The notes under the pieces are model-generated. The model saw only the letters and a program-made list of their open reading frames with translations, ran no database searches and was not told the origin of the DNA. A program made the position numbers and the translations under genes. DNA of 6,206 nt, from contig CAMQDG010000077.1 in assembly GCA_946999425.1 (NCBI GenBank), positions 1-6,206 of the forward strand. The letters are read 5' to 3'. Shown piece after piece: positions 4,314 through 6,206 of this stretch; within the stretch, counting starts at the first letter, position 1; each line of letters starts with the position of its first letter. The stretch is from an uncultured Peptoniphilus sp. GTDB lineage: Bacteria > Bacillota > Clostridia > Tissierellales > Peptoniphilaceae.

Positions 4314-6206
4314 TTATAAGTTTTTTATAATTACTTTGTTTTCTTCAAAGGAGTCTTGTTCCAATTTGTTTTTATGGATCTTAAAAGTGTTAAGCCTTAA
4401 GGCGTTTGTTACTACAAATACTGATGAAAAACTCATTGCCAAGGCTCCTATCATAGGATTTAATTTAAGACCAAAGGAGGTGTAAAAAAGTCCTGCAGCT
4501 ATGGGAATTCCTATGGTATTGTAAAAAAATGCCCAAAACAAATTTTCTTTTATATTTTTTATAGTTGCTTTTGACAACTTATAGGCATTTACAATATCCA
4601 TAAGGCTGTTTTTTATTAAGATTACATCTGCCGATTCAATTGCTATATCGGTTCCTGCCCCTATGGCTATTCCCACATCACTTCTTGCAAGGGCTGGCGA
4701 GTCGTTTATTCCATCTCCTACCATGGCGACAAAATCTCCATTTTTTTGGTGATCTCTTACAATTTTTTCCTTATCTTGAGGTAAAATTTCTCCATAAATC
4801 TCACTTAAATTTAAATCTTTTCCAATGGCATTTGCTGTTATTTTATTATCTCCTGTTACCATTATGGTTTTAAAACCTAAGTCATTCATCATTTTTATGG
4901 CAAGTTTTGAATCTTCTTTTACATTATCTCTAAGCCCTAAAAGAGCCAAAACTTTTTCTTGATCTGTTAAAAAAACTGGAGTCATTCCCTTTTGAGAAAG
5001 ATTTTTTAATTCTTCTTTAAAATCTTCATTTGCTATTTCTTCTTCTTCCACGAGTTTTAAATTTCCTGCAAGATAGGCTTCGTCTTTATAAACTCCAGAA
5101 ACTCCCATGCCTGTTAAAGAATAGAATTCATTAAATTCATAGGGTTCTAAATTTTTTTCTTCTCCATATTTAACTATAGCCTGTCCTAAAGGGTGTTCGG
5201 AATGTTTTTCAAGTCCTGATAAAATTTTAATCGCCTCATCATGGCTTATGCCTTTTAAAATTATTTGACTGACTTGAGGTTTTCCCAAGGTTATAGTTCC
5301 TGTCTTATCCATTAAAATAGTATTTACCTTGTGTAAATTTTCAAGAGCTTCCGCAGATTTAAAAAGTATTCCAAGTTTTGCTCCCTTACCTGTTCCCACC
5401 ATAATTGCAACTGGTGTTGCAAGGCCCAAGGCACAGGGACAGGATATTACCAAGACGCTTATTAAAATAGAAAGAGAAAATTCAAAATCTCCCCCTTTTA
5501 AATACCAATACAGTGCTGAAATTATTGCAATTAAAATTACACAGGGAACAAAAATTCCAGAAATTTTATCTGCAAGTTTTGCTATAGGGGCTTTGGTTGC
5601 ATTGGCATCTTCAACAAGTTCAATAATTTTTGCAAGACTTGTATCTTCTCCGACTTCAGTTGCTTCAAATTTTATAAAACCTGTTTTATTTGTAGTTCCT
5701 GCATAAACTTTATCTCCAGGACCCTTACTTGCTGGAATAGATTCTCCTGTAAGGGCAGATTCATCAATATCTGTATTTCCATAAATAATTTTACCGTCTA
5801 CTGGAATATTTGCTCCTGGTTTAATTATTACTAAATCTCCCTTAACAAGGTCTTTTGCATCAATTTCAACTTCTTTTCCCTCTCTTTCTACAAGAGCTTT
5901 TTCAGGAGCTAAATTCATAAGGGAATTAATTGCACTTGTAGTTTTTCTCTTTGCTCTTGCTTCAAGGGATTTTCCAAGAGTTATTAGGGTTAAAATCATG
6001 CCTGCTGATTCAAAATAAAATTCATGAGAATATCTTTTAATTAATTCTTCATCTCCCATTACAAATCCATTTGACAATCTGTAAATGGCAAAAATTCCAT
6101 ATATAAAGGCTGAAAAAGAACCTATAGCTACAAGGGAATCCATGTTTGGATGACCCTTAAATAAAGCTCTAAAACCACCTGTAAAATATTTTTTATTTAT
6201 AATTAG
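4314..6206 (-). CDS. copA: Copper-exporting P1B-type ATPase CopA (N-terminus beyond the window)
   Basis: This membrane pump uses ATP to export Cu(I) from the cytoplasm. The frame stays open to the right edge, giving 630 visible residues; the first 21 (ending GHPN) match the region just before transmembrane helix 3 of CopA proteins, so the Met at 6141-6143 is internal. Probably 100-150 residues or more are missing, including helices 1-2 and any metal-binding HMA domains. Visible positions: helices 3 and 4 near 22-42 and 62-82, actuator TGES at 153-156, helix 5 near 215-236, helix 6 with the CPC metal site at 256-258, phosphorylated Asp300 in DKTGT, SEHPLG at 336-341, TGDN at 451-454, GDGINDSPA at 497-505, helix 7 with YN at 562-563, helix 8 with MSFSS at 591-595. 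CPC plus YN plus MxxSS is the P1B-1 copper signature, rather than zinc or cadmium. A charged tail of about 24 residues follows. No regulator or copper chaperone gene is visible; they may lie to the right. Confidence 0.95.
   Translation of the reverse strand, partial: LIINKKYFTGGFRALFKGHPNMDSLVAIGSFSAFIYGIFAIYRLSNGFVMGDEELIKRYSHEFYFESAGMILTLITLGKSLEARAKRKTTSAINSLMNLAPEKALVEREGKEVEIDAKDLVKGDLVIIKPGANIPVDGKIIYGNTDIDESALTGESIPASKGPGDKVYAGTTNKTGFIKFEATEVGEDTSLAKIIELVEDANATKAPIAKLADKISGIFVPCVILIAIISALYWYLKGGDFEFSLSILISVLVISCPCALGLATPVAIMVGTGKGAKLGILFKSAEALENLHKVNTILMDKTGTITLGKPQVSQIILKGISHDEAIKILSGLEKHSEHPLGQAIVKYGEEKNLEPYEFNEFYSLTGMGVSGVYKDEAYLAGNLKLVEEEEIANEDFKEELKNLSQKGMTPVFLTDQEKVLALLGLRDNVKEDSKLAIKMMNDLGFKTIMVTGDNKITANAIGKDLNLSEIYGEILPQDKEKIVRDHQKNGDFVAMVGDGINDSPALARSDVGIAIGAGTDIAIESADVILIKNSLMDIVNAYKLSKATIKNIKENLFWAFFYNTIGIPIAAGLFYTSFGLKLNPMIGALAMSFSSVFVVTNALRLNTFKIHKNKLEQDSFEENKVIIKNL

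Noticed and set aside
4282..5706. Open frames antisense to copA (4282-4485, 4640-4873, 5329-5706)
   Set aside because: They lie opposite invariant P-type ATPase motifs, have no recognisable domains, and the first begins inside the copA terminator hairpin.
6141..6143. ATG as the start codon of the copper ATPase
   Set aside because: The frame continues upstream to the window edge and the 21 extra residues (ending GHPN) match the conserved CopA stretch before helix 3. The ATG is the internal Met of the MDSLVA motif.

Overview
The window is AT-rich DNA from a low-GC Gram-positive anaerobe. The best guess from the gene set is a Clostridia/Tissierellia organism of the Peptoniphilus-Anaerococcus kind. 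That guess rests on three things: an exported protein combining Ig-like modules with a copper-amine-oxidase-N-type domain, a CoA-transferase of the butyrate-fermentation family, and strong AGGAGG-type ribosome binding sites in A-rich leaders. Genus is inference; no rRNA or other diagnostic marker is present.

Layout from left to right. Bases 1-312 hold no gene. They contain a very A-rich stretch, two overlapping hairpins that may terminate an unseen upstream transcript, and a promoter plus ribosome binding site for the next gene. Bases 313-1875 (+) encode a 520-residue secreted protein with three related Ig-like (Big_3-type) modules, a Lys/Asp-rich linker and a C-terminal copper-amine-oxidase-N-like domain, followed by a strong terminator. 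All remaining genes lie on the minus strand: trmB (tRNA m7G46 methyltransferase, 1968-2606), a short coding-like remnant (2704-2868), a complete acetyl-CoA hydrolase/transferase-family CoA-transferase (2843-4183, probably butyryl-CoA:acetate or 4-hydroxybutyrate CoA-transferase), and the 3' 630 codons of a CPC-type copper-exporting P1B ATPase (copA, 4314 to the right edge; its N-terminus is outside the window).

The genes do not form one pathway. Each appears to be its own transcription unit, separated by hairpin terminators, with recognisable promoters before the surface-protein and CoA-transferase genes and a weaker one before trmB. The surface protein and trmB converge.

I do not see a previously undescribed multi-gene system. 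The items most worth a second look are the stop-free, protein-like frame that overlaps the CoA-transferase 3' end without a start codon, a cre-like operator in the CoA-transferase leader, the paired exclusive hairpins upstream of the surface-protein gene, and an Asn in the TrmB motif that usually carries Asp.
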